In this document: positions 1-8,161 of the stretch, in pieces
Layout of the letters: each line of letters opens with the position of its first letter
How positions within the stretch are numbered: the first letter of the stretch is position 1
NCBI RefSeq assembly: GCF_900106805.1
Contig: NZ_FNNP01000007.1
Location: 62,001-126,000 of the forward strand
Length of the DNA stretch: 64,000 nt
Source of the DNA: Ruegeria halocynthiae
Lineage (GTDB): Bacteria; Pseudomonadota; Alphaproteobacteria; Rhodobacterales; Rhodobacteraceae
Reading direction: 5' to 3'
Position numbers and translations under genes: made by a program
Notes under the pieces: model-generated
What the model saw: the letters and a program-made list of their open reading frames with translations, nothing else
What the model was told of the DNA's origin: nothing
Database searches by the model: none

Positions 1-281
1 TTGATTTCGACCGTCACGCCCATTTCGGCCAACGCAGCCGTCAACTTGCGTTCCCGCTTGAGTGTCACGAGGGCGAGGCTGGTCAGAGCGACATCTTTTC
101 CGGCTTCGATCAGAGCAGATACAGCGTCTGGAATACGGTCCTGATAAAACGGCAACCGCTTAGAACAGACCAGTTCGCCAAGCACGATGCGATCGACCGG
201 CGCATGGGTCAGATCGTCATAGAAGCTGCTCCAGGTTTCTGCTGGCCAGAAAAATTGATTTGGCCCGATTGTCAGCTCCAT
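1..281 (-). CDS. ubiV: UbiV, O2-independent ubiquinone hydroxylation protein (N-terminal part)
   Basis: Only the first 93 codons lie in the window; the gene runs off the left edge. UbiV belongs to the U32 peptidase-like family and works with UbiU as a heterodimer carrying 4Fe-4S clusters that hydroxylates the ubiquinone ring without oxygen. The start is the ATG at 279-281, and the product begins MELTIGPNQFFWP. A cysteine falls at residue 39 (GELVCSK), the position of the first cluster ligand in the E. coli protein; the other ligands lie outside the window. It is the last of three genes and begins 4 nt after the ubiU stop. Confidence 0.9.
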   Translation of the reverse strand, partial: MELTIGPNQFFWPAETWSSFYDDLTHAPVDRIVLGELVCSKRLPFYQDRIPDAVSALIEAGKDVALTSLALVTLKRERKLTAALAEMGVTVEI

Positions 282-285
282 TGTG

Positions 286-1263
286 TTATCTCCAGGTCTT
301 CTTGTAAGCGCCGGTTGTCATGGCCTGACCTTCGGAGAGACGCGCCAGCATACCCTCGGGCAGCGGGCGACCCGCGTCCAGCGCGTCAACCGCCGTGCGG
401 AAATTGCGCACGACCTGAGCGACATAGGATTTTGACCGCTGCCGCCCCTCGATCTTCAGTGCCGTTACCCCGGACTTTTGCAGTTGCGGGATCAACCTTT
501 CGGCATTCAGACTGACGGGATCTTCGAACAGATGCCCAGTCTTTTCACCAGCCGAGAAACAGCCTTTGCACAGAGTCGGATAAGGCGCAGGCTCATCCTT
601 ATCGACGCGGTGAATGAGGTATCCGCCAAGCCGGGCATCCAGAACACCCTGATGCTCGCTATAGTCCACGTGACTGGCAGGCGAACAGACGCCATTCATG
701 TTCGGGGACAACCCGGTAGCGTAGGACGACAACGAGCACCGGCCCTCGGCCATGACGCAAAGACCGCCAAAGACAAACACCTCGGTCTCCACCTCAGTTT
801 CGGCGTTGATGGCAGCGATCTCGGGCACCGACAGAACGCGCGGCAGCACCACCCGCTTCACGCCAAAAGTTTCAGCGTAGAAGTTAATGACATCAGCATT
901 GGCCGCTGCGGCTTGTACTGACAGATGTCTGCGTAATCCCGGGTGGTGGCGCGCTGCATGATCCAGCAGACCGGGATCGGCCAGAATGACCGCATCTGCG
1001 CCACAGGCTTCGGCATCATGGATGGCGCGATGCCAGATTGCCTCGTCGCCTGCGCGGGGAAACGTATTGATGGCGACAAGAACCTTGGCGCCATGTTGAT
1101 GGGCAAAGTCTACGCCGGTGCGCATTTCGGCCCGGTCGAAATTCAGGCCGGGAAAATTGCGCGCGTTTGTTTCATCGTTGAAACCGCAGTAAACGGTGTG
1201 CGCACCGGCTTTGACTGCGGCGCGCAAGGCGGCGGGGGTGCCCGCCGGGCAAACGATTTCCAT
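286..1263 (-). CDS. ubiU: UbiU, O2-independent ubiquinone hydroxylation protein (U32 family)
   Basis: The 325-residue protein begins MEIVCPAGTPAALRAAV and matches the UbiU/YhbU family over its full length. Four cysteines fall at residues 169, 176, 193 and 232 (LCVMAEGRC, GVCSPA, TLCKGC), the positions of the 4Fe-4S ligands in E. coli UbiU, so the protein looks functional. With UbiV it performs the three ring hydroxylations of ubiquinone synthesis under anoxia. I place the start at the ATG at 1263, which overlaps the ubiT stop as TAATG. An upstream in-frame start would add residues unlike the family N-terminus. Confidence 0.94.
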   Translation of the reverse strand: MEIVCPAGTPAALRAAVKAGAHTVYCGFNDETNARNFPGLNFDRAEMRTGVDFAHQHGAKVLVAINTFPRAGDEAIWHRAIHDAEACGADAVILADPGLLDHAARHHPGLRRHLSVQAAAANADVINFYAETFGVKRVVLPRVLSVPEIAAINAETEVETEVFVFGGLCVMAEGRCSLSSYATGLSPNMNGVCSPASHVDYSEHQGVLDARLGGYLIHRVDKDEPAPYPTLCKGCFSAGEKTGHLFEDPVSLNAERLIPQLQKSGVTALKIEGRQRSKSYVAQVVRNFRTAVDALDAGRPLPEGMLARLSEGQAMTTGAYKKTWR

Positions 1264-1805
1264 TACCATATCGTGGCGTCCTCGGGTCGGGTCAGACAAA
1301 GCCCGGTCTGGTGTTCTGCGATGGCGATCAGGTGATGGACTGGCCGCGCAAGCGGGCCCGAAAGTGTCTCGGCCTCTTGTGCAAGGTCCAATTCGGCGTC
1401 GTCTATCGCGTTGCGCAATGCCAATGCCGCACCTGTGTCGCCTTCGATCACGAGATCGCGCGAGAAAAACAAGGCGTCACCGTCAAATGCGCCGTGAACC
1501 AATCCAATCAGCGCTGCCAGCGGGCCCGATATCCGCGCCGCGCCCTGAGCCTTCCGACGCGTCAATTTGATCCTGGGTCGGCCATCATTTGGATTGAGAC
1601 ACACAACAATCGGCAGATCGACCGGATCAAGCACGAATTCCGTGCGGCCATAGGCCCCGAGGCGTTGAAATAGAGCGGGATGATTCCTTGCGATTCTGCG
1701 CGAAAACGCGGTCAGTGAAAGCGAAAGTGGTGCAAGCGGCATGACGCGCAAAGCTGCCGCCAATGCTGCGGGACAGTGCGGTAACTGATTTTGAGGATCG
1801 GACAA
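1263..1805 (-). CDS. ubiT: UbiT, SCP2-domain accessory factor for anaerobic ubiquinone synthesis
   Basis: A 180-residue protein with an SCP2 sterol-carrier-like domain (roughly residues 35-140), the UbiT/YhbT architecture. UbiT binds hydrophobic quinone intermediates and, with UbiU and UbiV, is needed for ubiquinone synthesis without oxygen. The start is a TTG at 1803-1805, five bases after a perfect AGGAGG ribosome binding site. It is the first gene of the ubiT-ubiU-ubiV operon and lies about 70 nt from an FNR-type palindrome. The identity rests on domain type and neighbours; SCP2 sequences alone are poorly diagnostic. Confidence 0.9.
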   Translation of the reverse strand: MSDPQNQLPHCPAALAAALRVMPLAPLSLSLTAFSRRIARNHPALFQRLGAYGRTEFVLDPVDLPIVVCLNPNDGRPRIKLTRRKAQGAARISGPLAALIGLVHGAFDGDALFFSRDLVIEGDTGAALALRNAIDDAELDLAQEAETLSGPLARPVHHLIAIAEHQTGLCLTRPEDATIW

Positions 1806-1872
1806 ACAGACCTCCTGCTGCCTCGACGAGGTTGATCACTGATAGCTTCTTAGGATGACCGCAGGTTCAGGA

Positions 1873-1890
1873 AATTGACCGTTGTCAATT
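1873..1890. promoter_or_regulatory. FNR/CRP-family operator between ubiTUV and ubiDX
   Basis: Perfect 7-bp inverted repeat AATTGAC-CGTT-GTCAATT. It fits the FNR/DNR core TTGAY-N4-RTCAA except that C/G replaces T/A at the inner position. The centre lies about 77 nt from the ubiT start and about 60 nt from the proposed ubiD start, so one site could serve both divergent promoters. Anaerobic activation is inferred from the known role of UbiTUV; which CRP-family member binds (FnrL, DNR or NnrR type) cannot be told from sequence. Confidence 0.75.
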
Positions 1891-1940
1891 CTGTGGCGTT
1901 GCATCGTTGATACGGAGGAGAAAAATCCCGGAGCAGTCAC

Positions 1941-3449
1941 ATTCGTACCCTGCCACCATACCCCTCGCTTCGACATTTCCTTAATTGGTGCGAAGAGACC
2001 GACCAGTTCCGCGCGATTCCGGACACGGTTTCAGTGCGCCATCAGATGACAGCCGTGCACCGGGCCGTGCTGGAAGCACAAGGGCCGGTTCTGCAATTCG
2101 ATCAACCCCTGATCGAACAGGATAGATTGTCGGATATCCCGGTTGTCGTGAATCTGTTCGGTACCAAAGAACGCGTCGCCGCCGGTCTAGGCGTCACGCC
2201 TGACGGGCTGGAAGGGTTAGGTGAGTTTCTGGCCGCACTCCGCGCCCCGACACCGCCGGATGGGTTGCGCGATGCGCTGTCGCGTTGGCCGATGCTTAAA
2301 GCCGCCCTTGCCACCCGACCCAAGATTGTCAGGTCGGCTCCTGTTCAGAGTGTGGTTCACAGCGGGGCCGGGGTCGATTTGTCGACGTTGCCGGTTCAGA
2401 CACATTGGCCGGGTGATGCGGGGCCGCTGATCACCTGGCCGGTGGTGGTGACCCGCCCCTATTCCAGCGAACCTGAAAACACTGGTCGGTACAATGCCGG
2501 CGTCTATCGGGTGCAGGTGCTGGACCGGGATCGCCTGATCATGCGCTGGTTGCCGCATCGCGGAGGGGCTGCCCATCATCGCAGCTGGGCGCAACGCAAC
2601 GAAAAGATGCCCGTGGCGATTGTTCTGGGCGCAGATCCGGCGACGCTCTTGTCGGCGGCGCTGCCGCTTCCGGAAACCGTTTCCGAGCTGACTTTTGCGG
2701 GGGCTCTAAACGGGGCCCGCCCGAGGTTGGTGCCCGCCAAAACAGTTCCGCTGTATGTCCCGGCCGATGCCGAGATCGTGTTGGAAGGTTGGGTGTCCGC
2801 CACCGATACCGCCCCCGAAGGTCCGTTCGGCGATCACACAGGATACTACAATCCGGCGGAACCTTTTCCGGTGATGCAGGTCAGTGCGGTGACCCACCGC
2901 AATGCGCCGCTGTATCTGTCGACCTATACCGGCCGTCCACCGGACGAACCCGCAATTATTGGCGAGGTGTTCAATCGGCTTGCCTTGCCGACAATCCGCG
3001 CACAAATACCCGAGGTCCGCGACCTGTGGCTACCACCTGCCGCCTGTTCCTATCGCATCGCAGCGGTTAGCATCGACAAACGCTACCCGGGGCAGGCGCG
3101 GCGGGTGATGATGGCACTGTGGGGAATGCTGCCACAGTTCAGTTACACCAAGATGATCATTGCCGTGGACGATGATATCGACCCCGGAAACTGGGACGAC
3201 ATTGCCTGGGCTCTGGCCACGCGCATGGACCCTTCCCGAGATGTGATGATGCTGGAGAATACCCCTATGGATTACCTCGATTTCGCGTCTCCTCAGGCAG
3301 GGCTGGCGGGTAAGATGGGCATTGATGCCACCACCAAGATCGGCAGCGAAACCAGCAGGGAATGGGGCTCGGTCATGCACACCTCTGACGCGGATATGGC
3401 CTTTGCCGACAAGCTGGTGGGCCGCATTCTGCCCGAGCTGCGCAAATGA
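1941..3449 (+). CDS. ubiD: UbiD, 4-hydroxy-3-polyprenylbenzoate decarboxylase
   Basis: Prenylated-FMN-dependent decarboxylase of the ubiquinone pathway, needing the cofactor made by UbiX. From the first conventional start (GTG 2034) the product lacks a conserved N-terminus. The frame is open upstream to 1911 and encodes PSLRHFLNWCEETDQFR, typical UbiD N-terminal sequence. No ATG, GTG or TTG lies between 1911 and 2034. An ATT at 1941 has a GGAG seven bases upstream and gives 502 residues, close to the 497 of E. coli UbiD, so I propose an AUU start. The stop overlaps ubiX by 4 nt (ATGA). Confidence 0.9.
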   Translation: MRTLPPYPSLRHFLNWCEETDQFRAIPDTVSVRHQMTAVHRAVLEAQGPVLQFDQPLIEQDRLSDIPVVVNLFGTKERVAAGLGVTPDGLEGLGEFLAALRAPTPPDGLRDALSRWPMLKAALATRPKIVRSAPVQSVVHSGAGVDLSTLPVQTHWPGDAGPLITWPVVVTRPYSSEPENTGRYNAGVYRVQVLDRDRLIMRWLPHRGGAAHHRSWAQRNEKMPVAIVLGADPATLLSAALPLPETVSELTFAGALNGARPRLVPAKTVPLYVPADAEIVLEGWVSATDTAPEGPFGDHTGYYNPAEPFPVMQVSAVTHRNAPLYLSTYTGRPPDEPAIIGEVFNRLALPTIRAQIPEVRDLWLPPAACSYRIAAVSIDKRYPGQARRVMMALWGMLPQFSYTKMIIAVDDDIDPGNWDDIAWALATRMDPSRDVMMLENTPMDYLDFASPQAGLAGKMGIDATTKIGSETSREWGSVMHTSDADMAFADKLVGRILPELRK

Positions 3450-4021
3450 CGGCGGCGCGGGTTATATTGGGTGTCTCTGGCGCGTCCGGGGCAGGTCTCG
3501 GCCTTGCGGTCGCGCGTTGGTTGACGACATTGGGTGCCGAGATTGATCTGGTCGTCAGTCGGGCCGCGCATCTGACTTTGGCACAGGAATGCGGTGCTGA
3601 TGCGCTTGTCGAGCTGAAAGCGCTGGCCACCCGGTTCCATTCGAACGCAGATGTCGGGGCCAGTATCGCGTCGGGCTCGGTTCCGGTGTTGGGCATGATC
3701 GTAGCGCCTTGTTCGATGCGCTCTCTTGCGGCGATCTCGCACGGGCTGGACGATAATCTGCTGACCCGCTCCGCCAGCGTGCAACTCAAAGAACGCAGAC
3801 CTCTGATCCTGCTGGCCCGTGAAACGCCGCTGACGCTGGCTCATTTGCGGAACATGACGGCCGCGACAGAAATGGGCGCAGTGATCATGCCGCCGGTTCC
3901 AGCCTTCTACCTTGGACCGCACGATCTGAGCGATATCATCAATCAGATCGCGGCCCGTGCTGTCGATTGTCTGGGGATTGGCGAACCAGTGGCCAACCGC
4001 TGGAACTCATCCACGACCTGA
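3446..4021 (+). CDS. ubiX: UbiX, flavin prenyltransferase
   Basis: A 191-residue flavoprotein that prenylates FMN to make the cofactor used by UbiD. It begins MTAARVILGVSGASGAG, with the glycine/serine-rich FMN-binding loop of the family. It also carries APCSMRSLAAI, corresponding to the conserved PCSM region, and EMGAVIMPPVPAFY near the C-terminus. Its ATG overlaps the ubiD stop, so the enzyme and its cofactor supplier are translationally coupled. Confidence 0.93.
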   Translation: MTAARVILGVSGASGAGLGLAVARWLTTLGAEIDLVVSRAAHLTLAQECGADALVELKALATRFHSNADVGASIASGSVPVLGMIVAPCSMRSLAAISHGLDDNLLTRSASVQLKERRPLILLARETPLTLAHLRNMTAATEMGAVIMPPVPAFYLGPHDLSDIINQIAARAVDCLGIGEPVANRWNSSTT

Positions 4022-4070
4022 AAAGGGTACGAAACCGCGTAAGATACTTGCTTGGATCATGGCCTGCAGA

Positions 4071-4625
4071 TCACTCGGGGTGATCGGCGCGAAACAGTGC
4101 CCATGCATCTTGCGAGGTGCCATCCGGTTTGGTGCAGATTCCCACCTGACCCGAGCCGGTATCCTTGATCTTGTAGCTGCCACCGATCTCAAGGCAATAG
4201 GCCGCGGCTGGGTTCACTAACTGATGATTGCCGCCATGGGCTTTGCGATACAGTTCCCATGCGTCGGCGGACGCGCCGTCGCTGAACGTGCAGCGAGACG
4301 TCTTCAGATCATAGTCACCGCCAATCGACCCGCAATAAACTGCGGCGGGATTTGCAAGCCCGGTCGTTTTGTTGTTGTTTTGATCCGCGTCGTGTTCGCG
4401 AAAATAGGTCCATGCGTCGATTTTGGTGCCATCGGGCAACTGGCACACGCCGCTCTGTCCGTCGGCGCCGTCGCGGATGCCATAAAGCCCGCCCTGCGTG
4501 ATGCAGTAGGTTGCTGCAGGATTGGCCAGACCGGGATTGGCGGTGCTTGCTGTGGGCAGGGACACCCACAAGGCCATCGCAAGGGCAAAAAGCGGGCCCG
4601 GAAATTTCAAGAGTTGATTTGTCAT
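4071..4625 (-). CDS. Secreted protein with three DUF333 repeats
   Basis: A 184-residue protein with an N-terminal signal peptide ending near ASTANP (residues 26-31). Three tandem copies of a roughly 45-residue unit follow, each with NPAA-x-YC, GG-x-Y, a later cysteine, DG and DAW. This is the DUF333 signature, usually annotated as putative hemolysin without biochemical support. Two cysteines per repeat suggest one disulfide each and a periplasmic or extracellular location. There is no lipobox. It lies 24 nt downstream of the DUF2235 hydrolase on the same strand and may be cotranscribed. Function unknown. Confidence 0.8.
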   Translation of the reverse strand: MTNQLLKFPGPLFALAMALWVSLPTASTANPGLANPAATYCITQGGLYGIRDGADGQSGVCQLPDGTKIDAWTYFREHDADQNNNKTTGLANPAAVYCGSIGGDYDLKTSRCTFSDGASADAWELYRKAHGGNHQLVNPAAAYCLEIGGSYKIKDTGSGQVGICTKPDGTSQDAWALFRADHPE

Positions 4626-4649
4626 GTTCTCACCTCGCGCAGCTTGTCG

Positions 4650-5798
4650 TTAGGGCAGGTTTTCGGGCTTATACCCAGTGTTCAGGTCGATCCGTTCCCG
4701 GACCGAGGGGTGGAGGGTTGCATCAATCGGAACAAAGCGCGGCTCTTTCATCGGGATGTAGAAGTCGGGTTGCTTGCGAATTTCCGGGTTGTCATGCCAT
4801 TTCTTCCGTTTCGGTAGATATTCCAGCAGTCGCCACCAGAAAGTCATTGAATCGTGTAGCTCTGCATGGATATCGGGGGCCGCGTAGTCACGTTTGCTGC
4901 CCGCTCGCACATTCCTCGGGTTCTCGCCCATGACCAGCCGTTTGACCATAGTTTCGCGAAACACCAGCCCGTGGGCGCGGGCTTCGTCCACCATCCAAGC
5001 CAGCGGATACTTTGCGGCGCCACTTTCCTGTTCGGGATATCCACTGCCGTTGTCCCCGTGCAAGCCTGCAAACCAGACCTGCTGAATATCCTGCGGTTCG
5101 GCATCCTCGTCCTTGACGAATGGGTTGGTTTTGAACGGCTGCGGCTCTTGCCAGCGGGACAGGCGGAACATGCGGCGGCGTTCATCGATTGCGCAGGCAT
5201 GCCGGAACACACGCACACAAGGGTTGGTCTGCGTGTAAGGCAGCGCCTCGAGTGAGGGCAGGTACATCCGGTCGGGTCGCGGCACGATCACCGAGGCGCC
5301 CGTATCCCAGCAACCCATGAACCGTATGGTGATGCGGCGAGTATTCAGGACCTCCTGCACACGCCACGCGACGTCGAATTCATCCCGGGCGCCGGATTGC
5401 TTGTAAGCCGTTAGCGCGTAAGAGCACAGATGCTCCTGATGGGGGTGCAGCAGGCCGACCATATTGATGAACCCGGCCAGCACACGCACGGTATGTGCGC
5501 CGCGCGAGAAGCCAAACAGGTAAACCTCATCGCCGTCCTCGAAATGGCGGATCAGGAACCTGTAGGCATACAGAACATTGGCATCCAGCCCATATCCGGT
5601 GGCCAGCCCGAACACACCCTTGAGCTGGTTCTTGAATCGGCTCCAGGCGCCGCTGTTCGAGATCGTCCCGACGCCCGGGTCATAGAACCCGATCTGATCG
5701 GCGCTTTCCTTGAGGACCCGATAGAATTTGAGAACATTGAATTGGTTCTCACGGATCTCATTCCCGGTACCATCGCAACATATCACAATTTTCTTCAC
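4650..5798 (-). CDS. DUF2235 alpha/beta-hydrolase (Tle1-like lipase fold)
   Basis: A 382-residue protein beginning MKKIVICCDGTGNE, the typical DUF2235 start. The nucleophile elbow GFSRG lies near residue 97. A downstream aspartate (FMGCWDTGAS) and histidine (WFAGLHGDNGSG) complete a plausible Ser-Asp-His triad. The family includes type VI secretion phospholipase effectors of the Tle1 class as well as many uncharacterised stand-alone bacterial proteins. No secretion adaptor or VgrG is nearby, so an effector role is speculation. There is no signal peptide. Confidence 0.82.
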   Translation of the reverse strand: MKKIVICCDGTGNEIRENQFNVLKFYRVLKESADQIGFYDPGVGTISNSGAWSRFKNQLKGVFGLATGYGLDANVLYAYRFLIRHFEDGDEVYLFGFSRGAHTVRVLAGFINMVGLLHPHQEHLCSYALTAYKQSGARDEFDVAWRVQEVLNTRRITIRFMGCWDTGASVIVPRPDRMYLPSLEALPYTQTNPCVRVFRHACAIDERRRMFRLSRWQEPQPFKTNPFVKDEDAEPQDIQQVWFAGLHGDNGSGYPEQESGAAKYPLAWMVDEARAHGLVFRETMVKRLVMGENPRNVRAGSKRDYAAPDIHAELHDSMTFWWRLLEYLPKRKKWHDNPEIRKQPDFYIPMKEPRFVPIDATLHPSVRERIDLNTGYKPENLP

Positions 5799-5891
5799 GG
5801 ACCGTCCTTGAGCAAATGTATGAATACGAATGCCCTGACCTTACGAGAAACTGACCTGCCTGTTAATGCGGGATTGCCCGGACTGGCGGCG

Positions 5892-6236
5892 CTATAGCCG
5901 CTCAACTTTGACCGAGTCGCCGGGGTAAAAGGCCAGATGGTCCTTTAGTTCAGCCACTGCGGGGATTGGATCTTCGTAGCTCCAGACTGCGTTTTCGGTG
6001 ACCGAGGATTTGTTCACGATCGAGAAATGCGCGGCCTCTCCTTTGCCGGCGCACTGGGTTACCTTGTCGGTCCGATCCAGAAAGGCCATCGCGATATCCG
6101 TGCGCGGGAAGTAGATCACCGGGTCTTTTTCGCCTTCAAGCAACTCCAGCGCCGCCGTGGTTTCACCCAGAATCGCCCCGCCTGAACGGACGCTCCATTT
6201 GCCCGGTGCTTTGCGGATCGTGATGTTGTCTGTCAT
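5892..6236 (-). CDS. DUF427 domain protein
   Basis: A 114-residue cytoplasmic protein that is essentially one DUF427 domain. It begins with ITIRKAPGKWSVRSGG and contains VIYFPRTDIAMAFL and a conserved WSYEDP segment. DUF427 proteins form a small beta fold of unknown function and are common in alphaproteobacteria. It precedes the DUF2235 gene by about 90 nt on the same strand, and a short upstream gap separates it from aminopeptidase P. Confidence 0.85.
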   Translation of the reverse strand: MTDNITIRKAPGKWSVRSGGAILGETTAALELLEGEKDPVIYFPRTDIAMAFLDRTDKVTQCAGKGEAAHFSIVNKSSVTENAVWSYEDPIPAVAELKDHLAFYPGDSVKVERL

Positions 6237-6299
6237 TCCTGTTCCTTCCCTCGTCTTTTCAGGGCCTCTCCTTTGCCCAATCTATGTAACACTCCGGTG

Positions 6300-8090
6300 T
6301 CAGACCGGTGCGGTTGCGGCATCCAACCACAGTTGCACGGCTTCGCCCAGCCTTGGCCGGACTTTTTCCGCCACGTCGCGGTGGTAGGCGTTCAGCCAGG
6401 TGCGTTCTTCGCGTGTCAGCATGTCCACGACGATCAGGCGCCGGTCAACGGGGACATAAGTCAGCGTGCGCCAGTTCAGCATGGCACGTTCGCCGTCACC
6501 GCCGGCCAGGGTGGGAGCCTTTTCCACAACGACGAGGTTCTCGAGCCGGATGCCAAAAGCGCCCTCGCGATAATATCCCGGCTCGTTGGACAGGATCATA
6601 CCGGGCTCAAGCGGGACATGGCTGACCCGTGACAGACGCTGAGGGCCTTCGTGCACGCTCAGATACGTGCCGACCCCGTGGCCGACCCCGTGGTTGAAAT
6701 CCTGTCCGGCGAGCCAGAGCGGCAACCGCGCGACGCATTCGATATCACGTCCGGCCAATCCAACCGGCCAACGCAGCATCGACATGGCAATCATACCTTT
6801 GAGTACGCGGGTAAAGCAGGCCTTTTCCTCATCGCCAACTTCTCCGATGGCAATGGTGCGGGTGATGTCCGTGGTGCCGTCCAGATACTGCCCGCCGCTG
6901 TCCAACACCAGCAGGTGACCGTTTTCCAGTCGGCTGTCGGTTTCCTCGGTCACCCGGTAGTGCATGATGGCCCCGTTCGGTCCGGTGCCCGCGATGGTAT
7001 CGAACGAGATATCCTGTAGCGCATTGTCCCGGCAGCGGCATTCTTCCAGCCTGCTCACCACTTGCGTCTCGGTCAGGCTGCCGGGTTCTTGTGCATCCAG
7101 CCAGCACAACAGCTCTGCCACTGCCGCCGCATCGCGCAGATGAGCCTCGGCCGTGCCCGCGATTTCGGCGGGGTTTTTGCGAGCTTTCGGCAGAGCGCAG
7201 GGATCGCCACCATCGACCATCCGATCCCCCAGTGCATCCGCCACGATCTGCGGGACCGTGCTTGGATCAACCTGCACTTTACCCTTAAGCGCCTCGACGG
7301 AGGCAAGGAACGCCTCCGGCTCGTGTTGCGTTACCTGCGGACCCAGATGATCCGCCAACCCGGTCAGCTTGGCGGCGGCCATGAACAGATCCACCCGGCC
7401 ATTGCTGTGCAAAATGGCGAACCCATGAGCCACCGGATTGTACCCGATGTCCGAGCCTCGGATGTTCAGCAACCACATGATCGAATCCGGCAAGGTGATT
7501 ACCGCCGCCATGCGATCGGCATCCTGCAGTTCATTGGCGAGGCGCTTAATCTTGTTCTCAGCACTTTCACCTGCAAACTCAAGCGGATGCACCCTGACCG
7601 GGCTCTTGGGCGGTACCGGTTGGTCTGCCCAAATCCGGTCCACAAGATTGTTGCAGCGCACCAGCTCGATCCCGCTGCCCTCAAGGTCCTTCTGAGCGCT
7701 GGAAATCTGCCCTGCCGCATGGAGCCAAGGATCGAACCCAACCTTGCCGCCGTTTGGCAGTTGCTCTTTCAACCACGCGCTCAGGCTGACATCCGGCCAC
7801 GGCACCGGAGTATATTCCTTAGCAACCTGCGCCTTCACCTGCGTACGATACCGCCCGTCGATGAAGACCCCGGCGACATCCGTCAACGCTGCACAAAACC
7901 CGGCCGAGCCCGTGAAACCTGTGAGCCAAGCCAACCTTTCATCCCGAGGGGCCACATATTCCCCCTGATGCGCATCCGCGCGTGGGATCAGGAAGCCCTG
8001 CAAGCCTTCGCGCGCCAACTCGTCCCGCAAGGCAGCCAGTCGCGGGGGGCCTTGTTCCGGGCGTGCGGTCACTTCGAAACTTTGGAACAT
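6300..8090 (-). CDS. pepP: Aminopeptidase P family protein (Xaa-Pro aminopeptidase, M24B)
   Basis: Dinuclear-metal enzyme removing an N-terminal residue next to proline, probably cytosolic. The 596 residues hold two creatinase-like N-terminal domains (about 1-300) and a C-terminal pita-bread domain. All five metal ligands are visible: Asp397 and Asp408 (VLDSGG, TTDITRT), His471 (GHGVG), Glu503 (SNEPGYY) and Glu517 (RLENL). I chose the ATG at 8090 because a GAGG six bases upstream overlaps the earlier in-frame ATG at 8102. The length fits the long aminopeptidase P form rather than E. coli PepP (about 440). Confidence 0.9.
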   Translation of the reverse strand: MFQSFEVTARPEQGPPRLAALRDELAREGLQGFLIPRADAHQGEYVAPRDERLAWLTGFTGSAGFCAALTDVAGVFIDGRYRTQVKAQVAKEYTPVPWPDVSLSAWLKEQLPNGGKVGFDPWLHAAGQISSAQKDLEGSGIELVRCNNLVDRIWADQPVPPKSPVRVHPLEFAGESAENKIKRLANELQDADRMAAVITLPDSIMWLLNIRGSDIGYNPVAHGFAILHSNGRVDLFMAAAKLTGLADHLGPQVTQHEPEAFLASVEALKGKVQVDPSTVPQIVADALGDRMVDGGDPCALPKARKNPAEIAGTAEAHLRDAAAVAELLCWLDAQEPGSLTETQVVSRLEECRCRDNALQDISFDTIAGTGPNGAIMHYRVTEETDSRLENGHLLVLDSGGQYLDGTTDITRTIAIGEVGDEEKACFTRVLKGMIAMSMLRWPVGLAGRDIECVARLPLWLAGQDFNHGVGHGVGTYLSVHEGPQRLSRVSHVPLEPGMILSNEPGYYREGAFGIRLENLVVVEKAPTLAGGDGERAMLNWRTLTYVPVDRRLIVVDMLTREERTWLNAYHRDVAEKVRPRLGEAVQLWLDAATAPV

Positions 8091-8161
8091 GGGCAACCTC
8101 ATCAGGTGTGTCTGGATGCGGTGGAACCTGAGGGCTGAACCGAGAAATGTCCAGCGCCTGA

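Noticed and set aside
1911-2034. Frameshift or truncation of ubiD
   Set aside because: The upstream sequence is in the same frame without stops, so an unusual start explains it more simply.
2034-2036. GTG as ubiD start
   Set aside because: It would remove about 31 residues that look like conserved UbiD N-terminal sequence, and has no better ribosome binding site than ATT 1941.
5799-5891. 25-codon plus-strand ORF starting at 5820
   Set aside because: No ribosome binding site and it overlaps the end of the DUF427 gene.
7062-8138. Plus-strand frame of 358 codons opposite aminopeptidase P
   Set aside because: Composition is Arg/His/Gln-rich without hydrophobic core pattern, and the minus-strand gene keeps all five metal ligands.
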